A stretch of 64,000 nt of DNA from Saccharibacillus brassicae (GCF_006542275.1 NZ_CP041217.1:5272501-5336500), one strand, 5' to 3'; counted from the stretch's first letter, positions 1 to 8,967 are shown. The notes: generated by a model not told the origin, from the sequence alone. Made by a program: numbers and translations.

Positions 1-99
1 AATATGCACGGGCGCGGCGCCGGCGATCGACAATCCGAGCAGAAACGGCAGCAGCAGCATGGCCCAGGCGCCGTGCTGATTGGGTATGTAACGGTTGAT
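1..99 (-). CDS. YwiC-like membrane protein, N-terminal fragment
   Basis: Only the first 33 codons are in the window; the gene runs off the left edge. The visible peptide contains the block YIPNQHGAWAMLLLPFLLG, which is the N-terminal signature of the YwiC-like integral membrane family (function unknown). No ATG, GTG or TTG start lies near the ribosome site. A strong AGAGGAGG (positions 116-109, minus strand) is followed after 9 nt by ATC AAC CGT TAC, so the best-placed initiator is a non-canonical ATC at 99-97. A sequencing error at that codon is the main alternative. Family call fairly sure, start uncertain. Confidence 0.72.
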   Translation of the reverse strand, partial: MNRYIPNQHGAWAMLLLPFLLGLSIAGAAPVHI

Positions 100-374
100 C
101 GGAAACGTCCTCCTCTGTGGGCGAATACGGAACGAAGCGCTCCCAAGCGAAGCGGCGCCCGGCGAACAGGCGCCTGCCCAATCGGCATCTGTACGGAGCA
201 GCGCCTGCGGGTCTTCGTCCCTTACGGGTCCCATTCTATAGAACGGGCCCGGCGGCGACCAATGAGGGACTTCCCTGTTTCGGCCCGGGAAATGCCTAAC
301 CGCCCCGCCGCGGGGGACCGTGCATGCTATACTGAACGCAAATTTACGCACTGATCAGAAAGGTGGAATTCGAT

Positions 375-800
375 ATGGGAGGACCTTCCCTGCGGCAGCT
401 GCATGCCCATCATGCCATTCACGAAGGAGGGCTGAGCGGCGCGATCGGCAAGACGGAAGAAGTGGAGGAACTGCTCCGCGCGGGCGAGTTCGAAGTGGCC
501 CGTCAGGCGGCGGACCATCTCGTCGACTATTGGATCACGCGTATTCTCAGCCATGCCGACGCCGAAGAAGAAGGCTTTTACGCGGAAATGGCCGGCGACG
601 ATCCGCAGCGGCAGCTGTCCGTCGTGAAGCTGACGCGCGATCACGATATTATGCGCATGGTCATCGCCGATATTCGGGCAGAGCTGGCCGAAGCGGGCTT
701 GACGCCGGAAGTCATGCGGCAGTTTCAGGCGCTGATCGTCGTCAATGCCCTGCACAGCCGCGAAGAAGAACGGCTGCTGCTGGAGGAGTCTCCGCGATGA
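375..800 (+). CDS. Hemerythrin HHE domain protein
   Basis: A 141-residue, all-helical protein with the spaced His/Glu pattern of a hemerythrin-like four-helix bundle: H12/H16 in helix 1, H60-x3-E64 in helix 2, H90 in helix 3 and H127-x3-E131 in helix 4. Such proteins bind a non-heme di-iron centre and are used for oxygen, NO or redox sensing, or for iron-sulfur cluster repair. The ATG at 375 is preferred over an upstream in-frame GTG because AAAGGTGG ends 8 nt before it. The stop overlaps the start of the SEC-C gene by 4 nt (ATGA), so the two are translationally coupled. The cellular role is not shown by the sequence. Confidence 0.75.
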   Translation: MGGPSLRQLHAHHAIHEGGLSGAIGKTEEVEELLRAGEFEVARQAADHLVDYWITRILSHADAEEEGFYAEMAGDDPQRQLSVVKLTRDHDIMRMVIADIRAELAEAGLTPEVMRQFQALIVVNALHSREEERLLLEESPR

Positions 801-2713
801 CTTCCATGCCGCTCGCCCCTTTTCCCCATACGCCCGGCCGCAACGATCTTTGTCCCTGCGGCAGCGGATCGAAGTACAAAAAATGCTGCGCCCGCAAGGA
901 CGAGACGTCCCGGCACAATCTCGGGAAAAAAGCGGCGCTGGAAAGCGTGCTGCGCCGATTTTTCGAGAGTCACCCCCGCCCCGCCGAGCAAAAAAACCTG
1001 TCCGCGTGGAAAAGCGGGCTGGACGCCCGGCTGCAGGCCGCTTACGGCGCCGACAAAACGGACGCGATCGTCGGCGATACGTTTTTTTTCGGGCGTGAAG
1101 TGTCGATCTGGAACGCTTTCCTGCAGCGGGAAGCGCAGGAACCGGCAAACGCGGCGATTGCCGGCGCGCTGCGCGGATGGACCGATCCCCGGTTCGCCGT
1201 GCTGCGAATTCTGCCGAATGCCGCGGCGGCCGAAGTCGGAACAGGGTTTGAGACGGCTTCGCCGCCCGACGAAGCCGTGCAGGCAGCGGAACTGCTGACC
1301 GGCGCCCTGTTCGCCCTGCGCGCCGGCGACCCGTTCCGTCCGCAGCCGGGCACGATCGTGCTCGGCTTCTGGATTCCGGGCCTTGAGCGCAGTGAACCGC
1401 TGACGGCGCTGAACAGCCTGGTGCTGATCGAAGAGCCCGAAGAAGAGTCCGTACGCCGGCTGGAAAAACGGTTCCGGGAGTCGGGCGCGGCGGATGTCCC
1501 GCAGTTCTACCTCGACAACTTCGCTCTGGTGTACGAGACGTTCGGCCGCGAAGCGCAGCCGCCGGCCGCGGAGCCGCTGCCGCAAGTTGTCGCCGAAGCG
1601 GTCGACCGGCTGGAGAAGTGCCTCGTCGACCGCGACGTGAAGCACGACCGGCTGATGGACGTCTTCTTCCGCTTCCTCAAGCGCAAGCGCGAGAAGCCCG
1701 ATCCGGGCACGGCTGCGGCGGCGGCCGTGCTGTTTGGCCAGCGTCAGGGATGGCTGCCAAGCGAATGGGACTTCGGGCGCCTCGCCGCCAAGTTCGGCGC
1801 CGATCCGAACGAAGCCGGGCAGCTGGCGCAGGACATGCTGGCGTTCGAGCAGCGAACGTCGATCTACCGCGAAGCCGAAGAACGGATCGGCTTCCGCGTC
1901 GGCACCGATCCGGAAGCCGAGGAATTCCGCCAATGGCAGCTGTACATGCACGTCAAAGATCTCGACGTGCCGGGCGAAGCCGCGCTGCGCCGGCAGATGG
2001 ACTACTATGCCCGTCTTCCCTACTCGCCGGCGTCGCGCGAGGAAGAAGCCCAGCTTCGCGTCTACGAAGCTTATCTGGCGCGCGAATCGGCGCTCGGCGC
2101 GGAGAAGCTGGCGGAAGCGCTCCGCCTCGATCCCGACAATGCCGACGCGCTACTGCTGAGCGCGGAAGCCGAACCCGACGCGGCGCGGCGCGAAGAGCTG
2201 CTGGAGCGCGCCGAGCGGTCGGCGCTTCGCCGCTACGAGCCCGACGTGCAGCCCGCCTGGCTGCATCTGCCGAACCGGCCGTATCTGCGCATCCTGCTGC
2301 GCCGGGCCGTGCTCGACGCCGAAGCCGGCCGCGCCGCGGCCGCGTTCGAGCGGCTGTACCGGCTGCTGCGGCACAATCCGGCCGACCATCAGGGCGCGCG
2401 CTACGCCGCGCTGTCCGCCCTGCTCGCCCAAGGCGATCTGGACGCCGCCTCGAATCTGCTCGGCCATTATGCGGAAGGCTCCGGCGACAACGGATTTTAC
2501 CGCTGGTTCGAATGGGCGATCGCCTACCGCCGCGACCGGTTCGGAGCCGCTGCGGCCCAAGCGTACCGCACGGCGGTCGAAGCGAATCCCTACGCCGAGA
2601 AATACGTCCGGGATCGCCCCGCCGCGCAGCCGTATCCGCGGTCGGCCGTCGTCACGCCGCGTTCGCCGGAAGAAGCGCGGCTGATCTGGACGCTGCTGCG
2701 TCCGGCGCTGTAA
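797..2713 (+). CDS. SEC-C metal-binding domain protein with helical repeats
   Basis: 638 residues. The N-terminus carries a SEC-C zinc-binding motif, C19-x-C21-x8-C30-C31 within RNDLCPCGSGSKYKKCC. This is the module also found at the SecA C-terminus, where it binds SecB and ribosomes. The rest is acidic and rich in Ala, Leu and Arg, with TPR-like helical stretches towards the end (about residues 420-610). The ATG at 797 follows GGAGGA and overlaps the hemerythrin gene by 4 nt. The larger open frame upstream of 797 is only a shadow of the hemerythrin gene. A protein-protein adaptor or protein-quality role is inference. Confidence 0.78.
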   Translation: MTSMPLAPFPHTPGRNDLCPCGSGSKYKKCCARKDETSRHNLGKKAALESVLRRFFESHPRPAEQKNLSAWKSGLDARLQAAYGADKTDAIVGDTFFFGREVSIWNAFLQREAQEPANAAIAGALRGWTDPRFAVLRILPNAAAAEVGTGFETASPPDEAVQAAELLTGALFALRAGDPFRPQPGTIVLGFWIPGLERSEPLTALNSLVLIEEPEEESVRRLEKRFRESGAADVPQFYLDNFALVYETFGREAQPPAAEPLPQVVAEAVDRLEKCLVDRDVKHDRLMDVFFRFLKRKREKPDPGTAAAAAVLFGQRQGWLPSEWDFGRLAAKFGADPNEAGQLAQDMLAFEQRTSIYREAEERIGFRVGTDPEAEEFRQWQLYMHVKDLDVPGEAALRRQMDYYARLPYSPASREEEAQLRVYEAYLARESALGAEKLAEALRLDPDNADALLLSAEAEPDAARREELLERAERSALRRYEPDVQPAWLHLPNRPYLRILLRRAVLDAEAGRAAAAFERLYRLLRHNPADHQGARYAALSALLAQGDLDAASNLLGHYAEGSGDNGFYRWFEWAIAYRRDRFGAAAAQAYRTAVEANPYAEKYVRDRPAAQPYPRSAVVTPRSPEEARLIWTLLRPAL

Positions 2714-2799
2714 ACTCGCTTGAGATCCCGGATCGGCCGGCAGACTTGCCGTTCCGGTCCGGGATTTTTGTCGGGTATTTTCCTCCTGCAGATCGGGTG

Positions 2800-2855
2800 T
2801 TGTCTTTTTCACGGCTCTCTTGGTATAATCTTCAATGAGATTGATTATCATTATC
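2800..2855 (+). promoter_or_regulatory. SigA-type promoter with overlapping Fur box
   Basis: A -35 TTGTCT (2800-2805) and a perfect -10 TATAAT (2824-2829) are separated by 18 nt. Immediately downstream, over the expected start site, lies a 19-bp element (2837-2855) that matches the Fur consensus at 16 of 19 positions, including the whole right half ATCATTATC. This is the geometry of an iron-repressed promoter for the ferredoxin-NADP reductase gene at 2906. Confidence 0.8.
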
Positions 2856-2905
2856 CGTATAAAATCCGTATAAAGCGGCACGCTAAACGAGGAGGCCACA
2901 CAAGC

Positions 2906-3958
2906 ATGGGAGACTACGAAGTATGGGACGTTACGATTATCGGCGGAGGACCCGCGGGGTTGTTCTCCGCTTTTTATAGCGGTCTGCGCGAGATGAAGAC
3001 GAAGATTATCGAGTATCAGCCGTTTCTCGGCGGCAAAGTCCACGTCTATCCGGAGAAAATGATCTGGGACGTCGGCGGCCTGACACCGATGCCCGGCGCG
3101 AAGCTGATCGAACAGACCGTCGAACAGGGCCTTACGTTCAAGCCCGACGTCGTGCTGAACGAGAAAGTGACGTCGATCAGCCGGACGGAAGAAGACGGAC
3201 ATTTCGTGCTGCATACCCTCTCGGGCGAGCTGCATCGATCCAAATCGATCATTCTCGCCGTAGGCGGCGGCATTCTCAATCCGACCCGGCTGGACATCGA
3301 AGGCGCGGAACGGTTCGAAGTGACGAATCTGCATTACACGGTCAAGTCGATCGCGCGCTTCCGGGGCAAGACCGTGCTGATCTCCGGAGGCGGGCATTCG
3401 GCTGTCGACTGGGCCAACGAACTCGCTCCTTTTGCCGAAAAAGTGTATCTGACCTACCGCAAAGAAGAAATCAAAGGCCACGAAGCCGACATCACGAAGA
3501 TGAAAGCGAACGGCGTCGAACTGCTGCTCAGCGCGTCGATCAAGCGGCTCGTGGCGAGCGAAGACCATTCGGAGATCGAAACGGTGCTGCTGGAGAAAAA
3601 CGAAGGCCAGGAAGAGTTCGCGCTGGCCGTGGACGACGTCATTATTAGCCACGGATACGAACGCGATACGGAACTGCTCAAGAAAAGCGAGATCAAGATC
3701 GAGATGAACGAGTATCAGATTCTCGGTTCTTCGTCGAGCGAGACGTCCGTGCCGGGTATTTTCGCCGCGGGCGATATCCTGCACCACGAAGGCAAACTGC
3801 ATTTGATCGCCGGCGCTTTCCAGGATGCGGCGAACGCGGTCAACAAAGCGAAGCAGTATATCAAGCCGGACGCGGTCGGATACGGCATGGTCTCTTCCCA
3901 CAACGAGCTGTTCAAGGAGAAGAACCGCGAGATCCGCAACGAGCTGTACAACAAATAG
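2906..3958 (+). CDS. Ferredoxin/flavodoxin--NADP reductase, type 2 (YumC/YcgT family)
   Basis: 350 residues, the usual family length. It has an FAD-binding GGGPAG at about residues 13-18, a second dinucleotide motif ISGGGHSAVDW mid-protein, and the C-terminal FAAGD of thioredoxin-reductase-fold flavoproteins. It has no CxxC, which separates it from TrxB. Enzymes of this family pass electrons from NADPH to ferredoxin or flavodoxin in the cytosol. GAGGAGG precedes the ATG at 2906. The Fur box just upstream fits the YcgT branch, which as I recall is Fur-controlled in Bacillus, and suggests reducing power for iron release under iron limitation. The family is sure; YcgT rather than YumC is inference. 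Confidence 0.87.
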   Translation: MGDYEVWDVTIIGGGPAGLFSAFYSGLREMKTKIIEYQPFLGGKVHVYPEKMIWDVGGLTPMPGAKLIEQTVEQGLTFKPDVVLNEKVTSISRTEEDGHFVLHTLSGELHRSKSIILAVGGGILNPTRLDIEGAERFEVTNLHYTVKSIARFRGKTVLISGGGHSAVDWANELAPFAEKVYLTYRKEEIKGHEADITKMKANGVELLLSASIKRLVASEDHSEIETVLLEKNEGQEEFALAVDDVIISHGYERDTELLKKSEIKIEMNEYQILGSSSSETSVPGIFAAGDILHHEGKLHLIAGAFQDAANAVNKAKQYIKPDAVGYGMVSSHNELFKEKNREIRNELYNK

Positions 3959-3977
3959 AAACTGTACAACAAATAGA
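3944..3977 (+). repeat. Tandem 18-bp duplication across a stop codon
   Basis: CTGTACAACAAATAGA occurs at 3944-3959 and again at 3962-3977. The first copy encodes the last residues Leu-Tyr-Asn-Lys and the stop of the reductase gene; the second lies just after it. It looks like a recent slippage duplication with no coding effect. Confidence 0.8.
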
Positions 3978-4007
3978 TCAACGCGTAAAAAGAAACCGCC
4001 CGAACGA

Positions 4008-4053
4008 CGAAAAGTCCTCCGGTCCGCATCCCGTGCGGTCGGAGGACTTTTCG
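4008..4053. terminator. Bidirectional hairpin terminator
   Basis: A 14-bp perfect stem (CGAAAAGTCCTCCG paired with CGGAGGACTTTTCG) encloses a second small stem-loop. It lies between the convergent reductase (+) and GH43 (-) genes, and the A/T-rich stem ends serve both directions. Confidence 0.65.
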
Positions 4054-4141
4054 CGCTGCGGGCATTCGGCCGCGGCTTCCGGGGCTTGTCGCAGATTCGG
4101 CGCCGCGACAACCCGCATCGCCCGGCCGCGCCGCGTCAGAC

Positions 4142-5110
4142 TTACAGCACGGTGCGGATCGTGCCGTCTTCGTTATAATGCAGTTCCGCGAACTTGACGC
4201 AGCGCTTGTGGTTCACGCCTTCGGACATCGAGCTGTCGTGATAGAACAAATACCATTTTCCGTCGAATTCCACGATGGAATGATGCGTCGTCCAGCCGAT
4301 GACCGGGTTCAGGATCACGCCTTTGTACGTAAAAGGTCCCTGCGGATTCCGGCTGACCCCGTACACGAGCTTGTGCGTCGTGCCTGTCGAATACGAGAAG
4401 TAATACCAGCCGTTATGTTTGTGCATCCACGGCCCTTCGAAATACCGCCGCTCTTCGTCTCCCGCCAGAATCGGGTTCCCTGCTTCGTCGACGATCGAGA
4501 TTTCCGCGGCCGGTTCCCGGAACGCGAGCAGGTCGTCTGTCAGTTCCGCCACACGCGGTCCGAGAGCCGGTTGATCCGGCGCAGGCCCGTCTGTCCGCTC
4601 CGCTTCGAATTCGCCCGACTGCCATTTCTCGAGCTGTCCGCCCCACAGTCCGCCGAAGTACATATAAGAACGTCCGTCGTCGTCGACGAAGACCGCCGGG
4701 TCGATGCTGAAGCTGCCCGGAATCGGCTGCGGCTCCGCCCGGAACGGCCCCGCCGGCGATTCGGAGCTTGCGACGCCGATTCTGAAAACGCCTTCATGAT
4801 CGCGTGCGGGGAAAAAGAGGAAATATCGGCCGTCTTTGTACGCCGCGTCGGGCGCCCACATCTGCCGGGATGCCCACGGAACGTCGCGTACGTGCAGCGC
4901 TTCGCCGTGGTCGACGGCGGGCGACTCGGCGTCGTCCATCGAGAACACGTGATAGTCTTCCATTTTGTACTGGTCGCCGTTATCGTTGCTCGGCTCGTCG
5001 TGATCGAGATCGTGCGACGGGTAAATATAAATCTTGCCTTCGAACACATGGGCCGACGGGTCTGCGGTGTACATTTCGGTAATCAGCGGTTGATGGAAAT
5101 TCGGTTTCAT
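4142..5110 (-). CDS. Glycoside hydrolase family 43 (arabinofuranosidase/xylosidase type)
   Basis: 322 residues, a single five-bladed propeller without signal peptide, so probably cytoplasmic. The three GH43 acidic residues are present in order: D17 in TADPSAH (general base), D137 in SIDPAVF (pKa modulator) and E225 in FEGPW (general acid). Family members release arabinose or xylose from plant cell-wall oligosaccharides. The ATG at 5110 has AAGGAG upstream. The gene stands alone, convergent with the flavoprotein gene and with no transporter beside it. The exact substrate cannot be told from sequence. Confidence 0.85.
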   Translation of the reverse strand: MKPNFHQPLITEMYTADPSAHVFEGKIYIYPSHDLDHDEPSNDNGDQYKMEDYHVFSMDDAESPAVDHGEALHVRDVPWASRQMWAPDAAYKDGRYFLFFPARDHEGVFRIGVASSESPAGPFRAEPQPIPGSFSIDPAVFVDDDGRSYMYFGGLWGGQLEKWQSGEFEAERTDGPAPDQPALGPRVAELTDDLLAFREPAAEISIVDEAGNPILAGDEERRYFEGPWMHKHNGWYYFSYSTGTTHKLVYGVSRNPQGPFTYKGVILNPVIGWTTHHSIVEFDGKWYLFYHDSSMSEGVNHKRCVKFAELHYNEDGTIRTVL

Positions 5111-5340
5111 GAGGGCTCCTTTGTCTACGCGGGATTTGGGATAGCTGTCAAAAGTATACTTTTCGCTTTGCCGGGCCGCGGTTCCTGCTTCTGGACGTAA
5201 AATTCGTCGTTTTCGCCCGGTTTGCCGGCATTCTCTCGTTCTAATTAACCAATGTTAGATTTTCTTTCTTCGCGTGATCTTGTACAATGTAAAACAGAGC
5301 GTTTATTTTAATCAAGCAAGTGACGAAACGGAGGATTCAT

Positions 5341-6573
5341 ATGTCGGATTTTCAAACCAACCTTAACAAGTACGCCGAACTCGCGGTTAAAGTCGGCGTA
5401 AACGTACAGCCCGGACAGATCCTGATGATCGACGCCAGCGCGGATTCGCTCGAATACGTGCGGCTCGTCGTGAAGCATGCCTACGCGGCAGGCGCTAAAT
5501 TGGTCAAAGTCAACCTGGCCGACGAAGCGATCACGCGCATGCGCTACGATCTCGCTCCCGACGATTCGTTCGAGATCGCGCCGAAATGGATGGCGGCGGA
5601 ACGCGAAGAACTCGCCGAGAACGGCGGCGCCATGCTCGCGGTCGTCTCGAACAACCCCGACCTGCTGAGCGGCGTCGATCCGTCCCGGATCTCCACGCTA
5701 CAAAAAGTGTCCGGCGAAGCGCTGAGCAAATATCGCCAATACGTGCAATCCGACAAGCTCGCCTGGTCGATCGTGGCCGTTCCTTCGGCTGCCTGGGCCG
5801 CCAAAGTGTTCCCGCACCTGCCGGCGGAAGAGCAGATCCCGGCCATGTGGGATGCGATCTTCAAAGCGGTCCGCGTCGATCAGCCGGATCCGGTCGCGGC
5901 TTGGCAGCAGCATATCGAGACGCTGACCGCCAAAGCGACGTACCTCAACGGCAAGAAATACAAAGCGCTGCATTACACCGCGCCGGGCACCGATCTGACG
6001 ATCGAACTGCCGTCCACGCATCTGTGGGTCGCGGCCGACAGCGAAAGCGAGCGCGGCTGCTCGTTCGTGGCCAACATGCCGACCGAAGAAGTGTTCACGG
6101 CCGCGCTCAAGACCGGCGTCAGCGGCACCGTGTCCAGCACGAAGCCGCTCAGCTACGGCGGCAACATCATCGACAACTTTACGCTGACGTTCGAGAACGG
6201 ACGCATCGTCGACGTGAAAGCCGAACAGGGTCTGGAGACGCTCAAACGTCTCGTCGAAATGGACGAAGGTTCGCATTATATCGGCGAAGTGGCGCTCGTG
6301 CCGCACAAATCGCCGATTTCCGATTCGGGCATTCTCTACTATAATACGCTGTTCGACGAGAACGCTTCGAACCATCTCGCGATCGGCAGCGCCTACGCGT
6401 TCAATATCGAAGGCGGCAAGACGATGTCCCGCGAAGAGCTGGCCGAAGCCGGCATCAACCAGAGCATCACGCACGTCGACTTCATGATCGGTTCTGCCGA
6501 CATGAACATCGACGGCATTACCGACGACGGCAGCGCCGAACCGGTCTTCCGCGGCGGCAGCTGGGCGTTCTAA
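5341..6573 (+). CDS. Aminopeptidase, M29 family (AmpS/PepS type)
   Basis: 410 residues, the full family length. The metal-binding and catalytic residues of M29 enzymes are visible: E250 in MPTEE, E316 in YIGEVALVP, E340, H345, Y352, H378 and D380 in THVDFMIG. These are cytoplasmic two-metal exopeptidases that trim N-terminal residues from peptides. The ATG at 5341 has CGGAGGA 5-7 nt upstream; an in-frame start 21 nt earlier has no ribosome site. It is monocistronic and followed by a strong terminator. Confidence 0.9.
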   Translation: MSDFQTNLNKYAELAVKVGVNVQPGQILMIDASADSLEYVRLVVKHAYAAGAKLVKVNLADEAITRMRYDLAPDDSFEIAPKWMAAEREELAENGGAMLAVVSNNPDLLSGVDPSRISTLQKVSGEALSKYRQYVQSDKLAWSIVAVPSAAWAAKVFPHLPAEEQIPAMWDAIFKAVRVDQPDPVAAWQQHIETLTAKATYLNGKKYKALHYTAPGTDLTIELPSTHLWVAADSESERGCSFVANMPTEEVFTAALKTGVSGTVSSTKPLSYGGNIIDNFTLTFENGRIVDVKAEQGLETLKRLVEMDEGSHYIGEVALVPHKSPISDSGILYYNTLFDENASNHLAIGSAYAFNIEGGKTMSREELAEAGINQSITHVDFMIGSADMNIDGITDDGSAEPVFRGGSWAF

Positions 6574-6610
6574 ATCGTTGACTCTTCTGCCCGCATCCCG
6601 CGGGCGCGCC

Positions 6611-6655
6611 AAAAGCCCTCCTCTTCCCTTGCGGGAAGCGGGAGGGCTTTTTTTT
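6611..6655 (+). terminator. Rho-independent terminator of the aminopeptidase gene
   Basis: AAAAGCCCTCC pairs with GGAGGGCTTTT, with an inner stem between, and the hairpin is followed by a run of eight T. It may also end the convergent alcohol dehydrogenase transcript. Confidence 0.8.
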
Positions 6656-6662
6656 GGAAACT

Positions 6663-7805
6663 TTAAGGCTTCAAGATGACCTTGATGCAGTCTTCTTTTT
6701 TGCTGTCGAAAATATCGTACGCATGCTCGGCTTCGTCCAGCGGAAGCTTGTGCGTAATGATGTCCGTCGGGTCGAGTTGGCCGGTCTTGATCTGGTTGAA
6801 CAGCTCCGGCATATAGTGGATGACCGGCGCCTGGCCCGTCTTGATCGTTACGTTGCGCTCGAAGATGTGGCCGAACGGGAAGTTGTTGTAGCGCAGCCCG
6901 TACACGCCCGTCACCTGAATCGTACCGAATTTGCGCACGACGTTCGAAGCCATATGGAACGCGCCCAGTCCCCCGCCCTGCAGTTTGAGCTTCGTTTCGA
7001 CTTTTTCCATGAACGTCTTCTCGGAATCGAGGCCGACGCAGTCGATGACGACGTCCGCGCCGCCGCTCGTAATCTCCAGCAGATGCTTGTCGAGGTCGTC
7101 GTTCTCCATGAAATTGAACGTCTCCACTTTGTTCGTGCGGCGGGCGTGCTCCAGACGGTACTCGACGTGATCGACCGCGATGACGCGGGACGCGCCTTTT
7201 TGCCACGCGAACTTCTGCACCATCAGTCCGATCGGTCCGCAGCCGAGCACGATGACCGTATCCCCTTTTTTGACGCCGGCATTATCCACGCTCCAATAAG
7301 CGGTCGGAATAACGTCCGACAGGAACAGCACCTGCTCGTCCGTTACTTCGGCGTCGTTCGGGATAACGAGCGGGCCGAAGTTGCCGTACGGTACGCGCAG
7401 CAGTTCCGCCTGTCCGCCGGCAAAGCCGCCGTACGTATGGGAATAGCCGAGCATCGCGCCCGTGTCTTTGGCCGGATTGTCGTTGGCGTTGTCGCATTGG
7501 CTTTCCATCTGGTTTTGACAGAAGAAGCATTGGCCGCACGAGACGTTGAACGGAATGATGACGCGGTCGCCTTTTTTGACGTGCGTGACATCGGCTCCGA
7601 TCTCTTCGACGATGCCCATCGGTTCGTGTCCGATAATGTAGTCGTCGGTCATGCCCGGTATTTCTCCGTTGAACAGATGCAGGTCGGACCCGCAAATGGA
7701 AGTCGACGTCACGCGAATGATAATGTCGTCTCTTTTCTCCAGCTTGGGCGTGGCCACGTCCTTGACTTTGACTTTACGCTTGCCTTGATAAGTGAGTGCT
7801 TTCAT
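6663..7805 (-). CDS. Zinc-dependent alcohol dehydrogenase (formaldehyde-dehydrogenase-like MDR)
   Basis: 380 residues. Catalytic zinc ligands are C38 (ICGSD) and H60-E61 (GHEPMG). The structural zinc loop has C90, C93, C96 and C104, and the NAD-binding motif is VIVLGCGPIG. Length and the long insert after residue 270 place it with the glutathione-independent formaldehyde-dehydrogenase-like branch of the medium-chain family, often annotated AdhB or YdjJ in bacilli. The start is ATG 7805; AAGGAG lies somewhat far upstream (about 11 nt). It is transcribed divergently from the YteA-like gene across a 291-bp intergenic region. The substrate is not predictable. Confidence 0.85.
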   Translation of the reverse strand: MKALTYQGKRKVKVKDVATPKLEKRDDIIIRVTSTSICGSDLHLFNGEIPGMTDDYIIGHEPMGIVEEIGADVTHVKKGDRVIIPFNVSCGQCFFCQNQMESQCDNANDNPAKDTGAMLGYSHTYGGFAGGQAELLRVPYGNFGPLVIPNDAEVTDEQVLFLSDVIPTAYWSVDNAGVKKGDTVIVLGCGPIGLMVQKFAWQKGASRVIAVDHVEYRLEHARRTNKVETFNFMENDDLDKHLLEITSGGADVVIDCVGLDSEKTFMEKVETKLKLQGGGLGAFHMASNVVRKFGTIQVTGVYGLRYNNFPFGHIFERNVTIKTGQAPVIHYMPELFNQIKTGQLDPTDIITHKLPLDEAEHAYDIFDSKKEDCIKVILKP

Positions 7806-8096
7806 AATCGCTGATCGCTCCTTCTGGGATGGGATTGGATTTCGAACATGTGCTAGGGGCTTTCTTTTTCTCATTTAACCCGAAAGAAGCGGCCATTAAC
7901 ACCCGGGGCTTTTTAGTGCGGATTACGATTAAGCAGGTTGATCAAGAACGCCGGTCCAAGCCGCAGAACGATCTTCCGCCTTTCCGACGAACAACGGCGC
8001 AAGATTGGTTTGCCTGCCGGGCGGGTATAAAAAGAACAGAAGCACACGGGGCAAACAGCCTGTTCAAACGTGCCAACCCGAATGGAGGAAAAAAAG

Positions 8097-8900
8097 ATGA
8101 AACATTTAAACGATTCCCAAATAGATCAACTCAAGCAGCTCCTGCACGAGCGCAAAAGCGAGCTGGAGCAGCATTTCGACAACTCCGAGAACACGACGGA
8201 AGGCTTCGAGACTTCGCTCCGCGTATCGACCGGCGAACTGACGGCCGTCGACAACCACCCGGGCGATCTCGGCACGGAAGAATTCGAGCGCGGCCGGGAC
8301 ATGGCGATCGACTCCGATCTGTCCGACCGGCTTGATGAAGTGAATGCCGCGCTGAAGCGGATCGAAGACGGCACGTACGGCATCGACGTCACGACCGGCA
8401 AAGAAATCCCGTTTGAGCGGCTCGAAGCGGTCCCTTATACGGCGTATAACGTCGATACGACGCCCGAAGACGGTCCGGTGTCCGATTACCGTCCCGTGGA
8501 AGAAGACGTCATGACCCCGCCTCCTGCCGGCGCGGGCGAGAATCGCCAGCAGCATGCGGGCAAGTTCGACGACGCGAACGCCTGGCAGGCGGTCGAAAGC
8601 TACGGCAACGCCGACTCCCCCGCCATGTCCACCAAGCGCGACGTGGAGAGCTACGACGAGTTGTCCAGCGAGAACAACGTCGAAGAAGGCACGGTCGAGC
8701 CTTACGAGAACTTCACCGGCAACGATATGGCCGAAGGCAACCGAAGCGTCGAGATGACGCGTGCGGAACGCCGCTACGTGGAAGCCGGCGAAGGCGAACG
8801 CGTCGCGGAGATCGACGAATCGGTCGAAGACGAAGCCGAACTTGCCCGGGCAGCCGAGCAGGCCGCAGCGGATTCCGGCAAGCGCAGCAGCGACGAATAA
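8097..8900 (+). CDS. YteA-family (TraR/DksA-like) protein lacking the zinc cysteines
   Basis: 267 residues. Residues 1-60 form a coiled-coil-like helical hairpin, and residues 90-118 contain YGIDVTTGKEIPFERLEAVPYTAYN, the DksA/TraR zinc-finger block. All the cysteines that bind zinc in DksA are replaced, as is usual for YteA of bacilli. The C-terminal ~130 residues are acidic and low-complexity. The ATG at 8097 has GGAGG upstream. The protein may contact RNA polymerase like DksA, but without the zinc site this is inference. A sporulation or stress role is suspected only from the family name. Confidence 0.78.
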   Translation: MKHLNDSQIDQLKQLLHERKSELEQHFDNSENTTEGFETSLRVSTGELTAVDNHPGDLGTEEFERGRDMAIDSDLSDRLDEVNAALKRIEDGTYGIDVTTGKEIPFERLEAVPYTAYNVDTTPEDGPVSDYRPVEEDVMTPPPAGAGENRQQHAGKFDDANAWQAVESYGNADSPAMSTKRDVESYDELSSENNVEEGTVEPYENFTGNDMAEGNRSVEMTRAERRYVEAGEGERVAEIDESVEDEAELARAAEQAAADSGKRSSDE

Positions 8901-8937
8901 CTCCCCCATTTTCCCGTAAAATCCGCCGAAACTTCAG

Positions 8938-8967
8938 ACCCGGACGCTTAGGCGCCCGGGTTTTTTT
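8938..8967 (+). terminator. Rho-independent terminator after the YteA-like gene
   Basis: ACCCGG-A-CGC / GCG-CCCGGGT hairpin with a TTAG loop, followed by seven T. Confidence 0.72.

Noticed and set aside
725-1951. Long open frames antisense to the SEC-C, GH30, CNNM and other genes
   Set aside because: Mirror frames of GC-rich codons: Arg/Ala/His-rich products, no ribosome sites, no family resemblance.
8016-8030. SigB-like promoter (GTTT ... GGGTAT) before the YteA-like gene
   Set aside because: GGGTAT is good but the spacer is too short (11 nt after GTTT), and the partner -35 for the divergent alcohol dehydrogenase is also poor.
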